A DNA stretch of 5,551 bases from Micrococcales bacterium UBA4448 (GTDB taxonomy: Bacteria > Actinomycetota > Actinomycetes > Actinomycetales > Microbacteriaceae): contig DGPE01000078.1 of the NCBI GenBank assembly GCA_002390305.1, forward strand, positions 1 through 5,551. Reading direction: 5' to 3'. The notes beneath the pieces were generated by a model. The model made no database searches, was not told where the DNA came from, and saw only the letters and a program-made list of their open reading frames with translations. Position 1 is the first letter of the stretch. Each line of letters starts with the position of its first letter. Shown here in pieces: positions 1 through 5,551 of this stretch. Position numbers and translations under genes: made by a program.

Positions 1-1475
1 AGAGCCAGTCGCTGACGCTGTCCTCCGGAAAGGCTCAGTCCCTCATCGCCAATTGGTGTGTCCAACCCCTTTGGCAAGTCGTAAACGAAGTGCGCCTGCG
101 CAACCTCGATGGCCTGACTTAGGTCTTCCTCGTTTTGAGTCGCGTTCCCGAGCAAAACATTTTCTCTCACGGAGGAGGAAAACAGGGTGGCGTCCTCAAA
201 GGCCATGGCGATGTGTGTTCGTAGGTCTTCACGAGTGAGGTCCCTGATGTCCATGCCATCGATTGTTATCGCACCAGAAGTTACCTCGTAAAGCCTCGTT
301 GTCAGTGCGGTCAAGGTAGTTTTGCCACAACCGGTAAGGCCAATCAGTGCCACAGATTGCCCAGGTTCAAGCCTTAAGTTCAATCCGTCAATCAAATCTC
401 TGCGGTCAGGGGCTGCATCCGGGTAGTGGAAGTGGACATTCTTGAATTCGAGAAGCCCCTTAGGTTCGGCCACGGTTTTTGGAGAAACCGGGTCAGAAAT
501 CAAATCTGGTTCATCCAAAACTTCGAACACCCTTGTCGTGGCAGTCTTAGCCTCAAGGGTCATTCCCAACAAGAAACCAAGTGACTCGGTAGGCCAACGC
601 AAGACTGTGGTGGTTGCTACGAAAGCAACCAAAGTTCCCACTGTTATTTCCCCGGAGGCGGCGAACCAGATTCCGACCAGCAAAGCCAGGCCGAGGGCGA
701 ATTCCGGAATCATAATTAGATACAGCCAGAGCTTTGCAATAGCCGTCGCCTTTGAGATCTCTGTGCTTCTAAGCTCTGATGCTTGAGATGCGAACTGATC
801 GGCAGCAAAGCCTCCTCGTCCGAAGGATTTTAGAACCCGAACTCCATGAACCGATTCCTCTACTCGAGTGGCCAAATCGCCAGATTGGTCCTGTGCCAAT
901 CTTGCAATTGTTCCGAATTGTCTTTCAAATCTAAAGCTGATCCACAGAATCGGTATCGAGGCAATCGAATAGATCAAGCCGAGCCAGAAGTTATAACTGA
1001 ACAGAATGATTAGGCCGACAACAAGAGTGATGAAATTGGCAATAAGCAGCACAATTCCAAAACTGAGCCAACGTCTGATGAGGCTGAGGTCCGCGACTGC
1101 CCTGGACAGCAATTGTCCCGATGCCCACCTGTCATGGAAGGCAACTGGCAAATCCTGCAGCTTTGCAAAAAGCGTGTTTCTCATGTCGGCTTCTACAAAA
1201 GTTCCCGGTGTTAGCACCAACCAGCGACGGAGCAGCACAAACAACGCCTCTAGAACACCCAGGAGCAAGATCAGTCCAACCGCGGGCAATAGCGCGTCAA
1301 TTCCGCCGTCGACCAGTGAATTCACCAGACTCTGCAAGAACTGAGGAATGGACAGGGCGACCATATGAGCCGCAACTGCCGCGACTATCCCCAGCGAGAT
1401 GCGCCCCAGAGCGCGCCTTGCAAACGGAACCAGTCTCCAAAGAGTCTTTATGGTTCCTAACTCAACCTGTTGCAT
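1..1475 (-). CDS. ABC exporter half-transporter, fused membrane and ATPase domains (C-terminus cut by window edge)
   Basis: Translating the minus strand from the ATG at 1475 gives 491 codons with no stop before the window edge. The family is usually about 580-620 residues, so roughly the last 100 are missing. The layout is that of a type I (ABCB/MsbA-like) exporter: about six membrane segments (near residues 24-46, 61-88, 136-158, 162-182, 251-273 and 279-300), then an ATPase domain from about 341. Visible motifs are the A-loop Tyr351, Walker A GLTGCGKTT at 379-387 (Lys385), the Q-loop region AMAFED at 423-428, and the signature LSGGQRQR at 482-489. Walker B, the D-loop and the switch His lie outside the window. 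The Q-loop position carries Glu427 instead of Gln, and Walker A has Cys383 where Ser is common. Such proteins act in the cytoplasmic membrane as homo- or heterodimers that export lipids, peptides or drugs; the substrate cannot be read from sequence. The start is supported by a good ribosome binding site. The gene lies 70 nt after purH, and nothing ties it functionally to purine synthesis. Family call is very sure, substrate unknown. Confidence 0.95.
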   Translation of the reverse strand, partial: MQQVELGTIKTLWRLVPFARRALGRISLGIVAAVAAHMVALSIPQFLQSLVNSLVDGGIDALLPAVGLILLLGVLEALFVLLRRWLVLTPGTFVEADMRNTLFAKLQDLPVAFHDRWASGQLLSRAVADLSLIRRWLSFGIVLLIANFITLVVGLIILFSYNFWLGLIYSIASIPILWISFRFERQFGTIARLAQDQSGDLATRVEESVHGVRVLKSFGRGGFAADQFASQASELRSTEISKATAIAKLWLYLIMIPEFALGLALLVGIWFAASGEITVGTLVAFVATTTVLRWPTESLGFLLGMTLEAKTATTRVFEVLDEPDLISDPVSPKTVAEPKGLLEFKNVHFHYPDAAPDRRDLIDGLNLRLEPGQSVALIGLTGCGKTTLTALTTRLYEVTSGAITIDGMDIRDLTREDLRTHIAMAFEDATLFSSSVRENVLLGNATQNEEDLSQAIEVAQAHFVYDLPKGLDTPIGDEGLSLSGGQRQRLA

Positions 1476-1545
1476 GTCTCTTTCCTGCTTATGCCTAGTT
1501 GGCAGAACAGCCCTTCAGAATAACAGCCTGGGAGCTGAATTATTT
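1476..1545 (-). other. Spacer between purH and the ABC exporter gene
   Basis: This 70-nt spacer is the longest gap in the window. No strong stem followed by a T-run is visible on the minus strand, so no intrinsic terminator can be called after purH. The only symmetry is a 4-bp CAGC/GCTG pair (1524-1527 with 1534-1537, 6-nt loop), too weak to terminate. On the plus strand CAGAACAGCC (1503-1512) and CAGAATAACAGCC (1516-1528) form an imperfect direct repeat. I could not identify a convincing -35/-10 pair. The gap may hold a promoter for the ABC gene, or transcription may simply read through from purH. Confidence 0.5.
1478..1486 (-). promoter_or_regulatory. Ribosome binding site of the ABC exporter gene
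   Basis: The minus strand reads AGGAAAGAG followed by two bases and then ATG at 1475. This purine-rich stretch, with the AGGA core about 7 nt from the start, is the most recognisable Shine-Dalgarno sequence in the window. It fixes the start codon of the ABC gene and suggests independent translation initiation, unlike the coupled genes upstream. Confidence 0.7.
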
Positions 1546-3090
1546 CTAATGAAAGAAGTGTCTTTCGCCGGTGAAATACATTGTTATTCCTGCCTTCTTG
1601 GCAGCTTCGATGACTTCTTCATCCCTCACGCTGCCGCCGGGCTGGACAACCGCGCGAACTCCTGCCTCTGTTAGCACCTCTAGTCCGTCTTTGAATGGGA
1701 AGAATGCATCCGATGCGGCAACCGAGTTAACAACCCTGTCACCAGCCCGTGCCACGGCCAGACGACAAGAATCTAGACGATTCACCTGGCCCATTCCGAT
1801 ACCCACCGCGGCTTGGTTGTTAGCAAGCAAGATCGCATTTGACTTAACTGCTCTGCAGGCAATCCAAGCAAACTCCAAATCTTTGATGGTTTGGTCATCG
1901 ACCTTTGAGCCGGCTACCAGTTTCCAGCTGGCAGAACTGAAATCATCAAAACCATCGGAATCTTGAACCAACATTCCGCCCGAGACCTGCCTTATTTCCA
2001 AAGCAGGTCGAACGTACGGTTTTGCGAGCTCAAGAATTCTCAAGTTCTTCTTTTTTTGCAAAATTTCCAGTGCTATTACTGAGTAAGCCGGCGCGATAAT
2101 TACTTCAGTAAATACCTCGCTCACCGCTAAAGCCATCTCTTCAGAGACTTCAACATTGGTAGCAATGACGCCACCAAAAGCCGATACAGGGTCGGTTGCA
2201 TGGGCTAGCACGTAAGCAGTGGCGACCGTCGTGGCAGTTGCCACTCCGCATGGGTTAGCGTGCTTAATGATTGCAACCGCTGGTTCCTTAAAATCGTGTG
2301 CAGCGCGCAAAGCCGCATCCGCATCCACGAAGTTGTTATAGCTCATTTGCTTACCCGAGTGCTGCAGTGCTGCAGCAATTCCAGACGACGGAAACTGGCT
2401 ATAAAGCGCTGCGGCCTGGTGGGAGTTTTCGCCATAGCGAAGCTCTTGATCACGAGTCAAAGAGATATTCAAGCTCTCCGGTTGGGTGACTTGGTCATTT
2501 TCAGACAGGAACCAGTTTGCAACCGCAGCGTCATAGCTAGCGGTATGTGAGAACGCTTTGCCTGCCAGCTGCTTACGGTGGTCCAAAGTTGTGCCGCCAT
2601 CCTTCAGAGCTTGAACAAGGCTGTCGTAATCAGACGGTTCAACAACAATCGCAACGTTGGCATGGTTTTTAGCCGCCGCGCGGACCATGGCGGGGCCTCC
2701 GATGTCTATTTGCTCAACAACGGCTTCGCCCTTGGCACCGCTTGCAACTGTCTGAACAAATGGATAGAGGTTCACTACCACCAGCTGAAAAGCCTCAATC
2801 TCAAACTGTTCGAGCTCTCTACGATGTTTTTCAAGTCTCAGGTCGGCAAGAATTCCACCGTGAATATTTGGATGTAGGGTCTTGACGCGGCCATCGAGGG
2901 ATTCGGGGAAGCCTGTTACTTCGCTCACCTCCATTACTCTCAGCCCTGCAGCAGCAATCTGCTTAGCAGTTGAACCTGTCGAAACCAGCTCCACTCCTGC
3001 TTCAGACAGTGATGTTGCCAGATCAATCAGTCCAGTCTTATCGGACACTGAAATTAGAGCCCGTTTGATTTGAATTTTCTCTGAAGTCAT
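1546..3090 (-). CDS. purH: Bifunctional AICAR transformylase / IMP cyclohydrolase
   Basis: This complete 514-residue protein has the usual length for PurH. It catalyses the last two steps of de novo purine synthesis in the cytoplasm: formylation of AICAR with 10-formyl-THF, then ring closure of FAICAR to IMP. The N-terminal IMP cyclohydrolase domain (about 1-200, MGS-like fold) shows SVSDKTG at 14-20, STGST at 37-41, RVKTLHP at 68-74 (Lys70), NLYPF at 107-111 (Tyr109), DIGGP at 129-133 and RAAAKN at 137-142 (Lys141). These match the catalytic-site positions known for the family. The transformylase domain (about 205-514) shows RYGENSHQ at 218-225, IIKHANPCG at 274-282 with the catalytic Lys276-His277 pair, FGGVIA at 305-310, SNAI at 417-420, SDAFFPF at 460-466 and GGSVRDEEVI at 485-494. 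It ends in the typical GERHFFH. No key residue is missing. The ATG at 3090 puts SVSDKTG at the normal distance from the N-terminus. The gene follows purN by 16 nt and is probably co-transcribed with it. Confidence 0.98.
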   Translation of the reverse strand: MTSEKIQIKRALISVSDKTGLIDLATSLSEAGVELVSTGSTAKQIAAAGLRVMEVSEVTGFPESLDGRVKTLHPNIHGGILADLRLEKHRRELEQFEIEAFQLVVVNLYPFVQTVASGAKGEAVVEQIDIGGPAMVRAAAKNHANVAIVVEPSDYDSLVQALKDGGTTLDHRKQLAGKAFSHTASYDAAVANWFLSENDQVTQPESLNISLTRDQELRYGENSHQAAALYSQFPSSGIAAALQHSGKQMSYNNFVDADAALRAAHDFKEPAVAIIKHANPCGVATATTVATAYVLAHATDPVSAFGGVIATNVEVSEEMALAVSEVFTEVIIAPAYSVIALEILQKKKNLRILELAKPYVRPALEIRQVSGGMLVQDSDGFDDFSSASWKLVAGSKVDDQTIKDLEFAWIACRAVKSNAILLANNQAAVGIGMGQVNRLDSCRLAVARAGDRVVNSVAASDAFFPFKDGLEVLTEAGVRAVVQPGGSVRDEEVIEAAKKAGITMYFTGERHFFH

Positions 3091-3095
3091 TTTTA

Positions 3096-3108
3096 TCCGC
3101 TAATTCCT
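3096..3108 (-). promoter_or_regulatory. Weak ribosome binding region of purH, overlapping the purN stop
   Basis: On the minus strand the purN TAG stop runs into AGGAA (3108-3104), 13 nt from the purH ATG, and a second partial match GCGGA (3100-3096) sits 5 nt from it. Neither is a strong Shine-Dalgarno: the first is too far away and the second is imperfect. The overlap with the stop codon suggests that ribosomes finishing purN help start purH. Confidence 0.35.
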
Positions 3109-3682
3109 AGAGTGTAATTTCGCCCGTTGCCAGCATCTTGATGGCATCGATTAGTTGTTGCCGCTCCACGACCTGAATTCTCTCCAGAAGGTCTGGCTCC
3201 GAGATGCCACCTGGAATTTCTACTTCTTGCTGAAGCAAAATTCTGCCGGTGTCTACGCCCTCATCGACGATGTGAATCGTGGCGCCGGTTTTAGTGGCTC
3301 CCGCTGCCAAAGCGTCTCGAACTGCGTGAGCTCCCCTGAACTCGGGCAGCAAAGACGGGTGGAGATTGATGATCCTAGGACTTAGAGCGTTGACAAAGTT
3401 CGCTGGCAAAACCTTCATGAACCCTGCCAAAACGATCAGGTCCGGCTTCAAGGATTCAACGTTTGATAGCAACACCTGCGCCCACGCAGCTGCCGTGTGA
3501 AACCCTGCAGGTTCAACAACAAATGTGGGTACCCCAAATTCTTCAGCATGCTCGAGTGCCAGCGCGGCCCTGTCCGAACCAACTGCAACTACCTTTGCAG
3601 GATATAGCGGGCTAGCTGAAGCTTCTAGGAGTGCTCTCAAGTTAGAACCGGCACCAGAAACAAGAACCACAACGGAAAACAT
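3107..3682 (-). CDS. purN: Phosphoribosylglycinamide formyltransferase (10-formyl-THF dependent)
   Basis: PurN transfers a formyl group from 10-formyl-THF to GAR, giving FGAR, the third step of de novo purine synthesis in the cytoplasm. The complete protein has 191 residues, slightly shorter than the 212 of E. coli because the C-terminal tail is missing. The phosphate-binding loop is at the N-terminus (SGAGSNL, 9-15), followed by the conserved VLAGFMKVLP (84-93). The catalytic triad is intact and falls at the E. coli numbering: Asn106 and His108 in INLHPSLLP (105-113), and Asp144 in DEGVDTG (140-146). The ATG at 3682 leaves only two residues before the first beta strand, as is usual. It begins 9 nt after the stop of the membrane protein gene with only the purine-rich GAGCGAAAG inside that gene's end as a possible ribosome binding site, so translational coupling is likely. 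purH follows 16 nt later, and both enzymes draw on the same folate cofactor. Confidence 0.97.
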   Translation of the reverse strand: MFSVVVLVSGAGSNLRALLEASASPLYPAKVVAVGSDRAALALEHAEEFGVPTFVVEPAGFHTAAAWAQVLLSNVESLKPDLIVLAGFMKVLPANFVNALSPRIINLHPSLLPEFRGAHAVRDALAAGATKTGATIHIVDEGVDTGRILLQQEVEIPGGISEPDLLERIQVVERQQLIDAIKMLATGEITL

Positions 3683-3691
3683 GACTAGAGT

Positions 3692-4939
3692 CTACTTTCG
3701 CTCAGAAGCATCGCTGTATGGCCTGGCAATCACAAGGGCTGCCAGAAAGCTAGGTATTAGCACCTCGAGGAACATGACGCCAGCGAACAACGCTGGGTTT
3801 GCACCTATATTCTCAAATCGACCGGGACCAAAACTCCCAGATGCCGCAAGGCTAATTAGATAGACAGTCGACGCAGCAGTCATCGCGGCCACGATAGAAA
3901 TCGACAACGCTCCGCTCACCCTCGTTCCATACTCCCACCGCAGCTGATCAGCATGTTTGGAAACAAAGAAGGTTGCCAGAATGGCTGCAATCACGGGAAC
4001 CAAGACAAAAATCAGACCGCGGTCGAAGCCTCCGGTTGGAAGTGCTGCAAGCACCGGCAGTGCCGGCAGCGGCCCAAGTTCGGATGCGAAAGGTGACACG
4101 TAAGAGCCGGTGCCAATCGCGAACCCGGCACCAGAAATCCAACTGGCTCCATAGATAATCAAGTTGGGCAGAATCGCGAGCTGACCGATCGTCACCATCA
4201 CACCGCCTAGGACGCTCAGTCCTAAGCCTTGATAAAGACCTATTACTTGGATCCAGCCAAAGCCGAGTGCGAGCGCTATCAATAGTGAGCTCACCAGCAC
4301 CAGCGCGGCCACCACCGACAGCCCAACTCGAACACCTGGATTCAAAGCAGTTCTGAGCGACCAATGCAGTTTTGAGAAAGCTGCCGCGAATACTTTTCTA
4401 AGCCAAATCCGCTCTCGGGCCTCCGCACCGTTGGCCCCTTCGAATAATTCGTAGCGCTTGCCCGACACCGAAGAAACAACCAGCAAGAATCCAAAAAATA
4501 GTGCTGGATAGTAAAACGGCTCCCAGGGCCCAGCTAAAACAGCGCTGTCTGCAACAACCAAGGATGCACCGTAGCTAGTACCACCAAATGCTGCCGCTCC
4601 GCCGATCCAAGCCGGCCAGAGTGATGATGCGGCGGAAAGCCGGTGCCCAATTCTGATCGCCATCAACGCGATTAGCCCAGTCAATCCAAGAGGAAGAGCT
4701 GTTAGGGAGAAGGATTCGAACGCAATTCCGATTATCTGCCCGTCTGCAAAACCGATTGGAACACCGCAGGCCAATAAGAAAGCGTAAACGGCAACGCGAA
4801 GAGCGAGAATCCACTCAACTTGGCCGTCACCTTCCAGAAACCAAGCCAAAGTGAGCGGCGCGACTATGAGCCCTACTACCGTGGCAAAAATAATCAGAGC
4901 CTGCAGTGCGGCTATTGCGAAGCTGAGCCCCCGATTCAC
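3692..4939 (-). CDS. perM: DUF6350/PerM-type polytopic membrane protein, putative cell-division factor
   Basis: This 415-residue protein is very hydrophobic, with about nine or ten membrane segments (near 8-34, 44-62, 78-96, 108-130, 144-158, 205-228, 238-262, 308-326, 345-368 and 383-405). A charged, probably cytoplasmic loop at about 160-204 separates the first five from the rest. The stretch at 267-301, containing WISGAGFAIGTGSYVSPF and then LGPLPALPVLAALP, resembles the conserved core of the actinobacterial DUF6350 family. Its position between sucD and purN is the same as that of M. tuberculosis PerM (Rv0955), a membrane protein needed for persistence and linked to the divisome through FtsB. 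The same role here is inferred from family and position; no enzymatic motif is visible. The start is GTG at 4939-4937, the only usable start between the sucD stop and the first membrane segment; the next TTG, at codon 31, would remove that segment. It has no Shine-Dalgarno, lies 9 nt after sucD in the same frame, and probably depends on re-initiation. The gene name follows the mycobacterial homologue. Confidence 0.85.
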   Translation of the reverse strand: MNRGLSFAIAALQALIIFATVVGLIVAPLTLAWFLEGDGQVEWILALRVAVYAFLLACGVPIGFADGQIIGIAFESFSLTALPLGLTGLIALMAIRIGHRLSAASSLWPAWIGGAAAFGGTSYGASLVVADSAVLAGPWEPFYYPALFFGFLLVVSSVSGKRYELFEGANGAEARERIWLRKVFAAAFSKLHWSLRTALNPGVRVGLSVVAALVLVSSLLIALALGFGWIQVIGLYQGLGLSVLGGVMVTIGQLAILPNLIIYGASWISGAGFAIGTGSYVSPFASELGPLPALPVLAALPTGGFDRGLIFVLVPVIAAILATFFVSKHADQLRWEYGTRVSGALSISIVAAMTAASTVYLISLAASGSFGPGRFENIGANPALFAGVMFLEVLIPSFLAALVIARPYSDASERK

Positions 4940-4948
4940 TGTAGGTGG

Positions 4949-5551
4949 TTACAGGTTGGCGATAATATCGCGCATCAAGCTGGCGGTCTCCGAAGGCGTT
5001 TTACCGACCTTGACCCCAACGGCCTCAAATGCTTCTTTCTTACCTTGAGCAGTTCCCGCTGATCCAGAAACAATTGCTCCGGCATGGCCCATGGTCTTGC
5101 CTTCCGGGGCAGTAAATCCTGCCACGTAGGCGACAACCGGTTTGGTGACATGCTTGGCGATATACTCAGCAGCCTTTTCTTCACTGTCGCCACCGATTTC
5201 ACCGATCAGCACAATTGCCCTGGTCTCAGGGTCATTTTCAAATGCCTCTAGAGCGTCGATGTGAGTTGTTCCAATTACAGGGTCTCCACCGATGCCAATT
5301 CCAGTGGTAAAGCCGATGTCCCTTAGCTCAAACATCATCTGATATGTCAGAGTGCCGGACTTTGAGACAAGTCCGATTGGTCCCTGTCCTGTGATGTTCC
5401 ACGGTGTAATTCCCGCGTTAGATTGACCCGGGCTTATGATTCCTGGGCAGTTGGGTCCGATTAGACGAGTCTTGGCGCCCTTTTCAACGTTATATGCCCA
5501 TGCGGTTGCAGAATCGTGAACTGGGATTCCCTCTGTAATTGCTACTGCAAG
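4949..5551 (-). CDS. sucD: Succinyl-CoA synthetase (ADP/GDP-forming), alpha subunit, N-terminus cut by window edge
   Basis: The reading frame is open from the window edge to the TAA at 4951-4949, giving 200 residues. By comparison with E. coli SucD (289 residues) about 90 N-terminal residues, including most of the CoA-binding Rossmann domain, lie outside. With SucC it forms the TCA-cycle enzyme that converts succinyl-CoA to succinate with substrate-level ATP or GTP synthesis. Visible motifs are ITEGIPVHD (5-13), LIGPNCPGII (30-39, Cys35 matching E. coli Cys123), LVSKSGTLTYQ (61-71), GIGGDP (86-91), LIGEIGG (115-121) and GKTMGHAGAI (151-160). His156 corresponds to the phosphohistidine at E. 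coli position 246. All expected active-site residues in this part are present. The Met at 5338 is internal, inside the conserved TLTYQMMFE stretch, and is not the start. sucC is expected directly upstream, beyond the window. Confidence 0.98.
   Translation of the reverse strand, partial: LAVAITEGIPVHDSATAWAYNVEKGAKTRLIGPNCPGIISPGQSNAGITPWNITGQGPIGLVSKSGTLTYQMMFELRDIGFTTGIGIGGDPVIGTTHIDALEAFENDPETRAIVLIGEIGGDSEEKAAEYIAKHVTKPVVAYVAGFTAPEGKTMGHAGAIVSGSAGTAQGKKEAFEAVGVKVGKTPSETASLMRDIIANL

Noticed and set aside
442..1498. Three plus-strand open frames of 112-125 codons opposite the ABC gene (442-786, 1006-1344, 1121-1498)
   Set aside because: They are antisense to a well-supported exporter gene, their proteins resemble no family I know, and none has a convincing ribosome binding site.
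1524..1537. Possible intrinsic terminator after purH (CAGC/GCTG stem)
   Set aside because: The stem is only 4 bp and no T-run follows on the minus strand.
1399..1674. Plus-strand open frame spanning the purH-ABC spacer
   Set aside because: It overlaps the ends of both flanking genes in antisense and its protein has no recognisable features; it looks like a chance frame through the spacer.
2046..2056. Run of seven T residues as a possible frameshift site in purH
   Set aside because: It encodes a plain Lys run in a variable linker, and PurH motifs are in the same frame on both sides, so no frameshift is present.
2361..2376. Closely spaced CTGCAG palindromes (2362-2367 and 2370-2375)
   Set aside because: They lie within purH, encode ordinary Ala/Leu/Gln residues at 239-243, and show no other sign of a repeat element.
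3948..4364. 138-codon minus-strand open frame inside perM in another frame
   Set aside because: It is rich in Arg, Ser and Cys, as expected from an out-of-frame reading of a hydrophobic protein gene, and perM itself is continuous through it.
4949..5338. A short 129-residue SucD starting at the ATG at 5338, suggesting a truncated or frameshifted gene
   Set aside because: The same frame is open to the window edge and encodes conserved SucD sequence (GPNCPG, SKSGTLTYQ), so the Met is internal and the gene is intact but cut by the boundary.

Overview
The window is an ordinary chromosomal housekeeping block from an actinobacterium. All genes are on the minus strand. In the direction of transcription they are: sucD (3' two thirds), a DUF6350/PerM-type membrane protein, purN, purH, and the 5' part of an ABC exporter half-transporter that runs off the low-coordinate edge. 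The order sucD-perM-purN-purH is a known actinobacterial arrangement, also found in Mycobacterium tuberculosis around Rv0952-Rv0957, and DUF6350/PerM is an actinobacterial family. Base composition looks close to 50% G+C by eye, well below typical soil or pathogenic actinobacteria. Together with the tight gene packing this suggests a small-genome, possibly aquatic member such as a Luna-cluster Microbacteriaceae. That placement is inference only.

Layout from high to low coordinate: 4949-5551 is sucD without its N-terminus. 3692-4939 is perM, 9 nt after sucD and in the same frame. 3107-3682 is purN, 9 nt after perM. 1546-3090 is purH, 16 nt after purN. 1476-1545 is a 70-nt spacer without a convincing terminator. 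1-1475 is the ABC exporter, with the clearest ribosome binding site in the window. The spacing of the first four genes suggests one transcript with translational coupling. No stretch above 300 bases lacks a gene.

Functions: SucD is the CoA/phosphohistidine subunit of succinyl-CoA synthetase in the TCA cycle. PerM is a polytopic membrane protein tied to cell division in mycobacteria. PurN and PurH carry out the two 10-formyl-THF-dependent transformylations and the final cyclisation of de novo IMP synthesis. The ABC protein is a fused membrane/ATPase exporter subunit of unknown substrate. I see no mobile element, CRISPR array, tRNA/rRNA, riboswitch or new defence-like system. The points worth a second look are modest: an unusual nucleotide-binding site in the ABC protein, the Shine-Dalgarno-less GTG start of perM, and a small repeat in the spacer upstream of the ABC gene.
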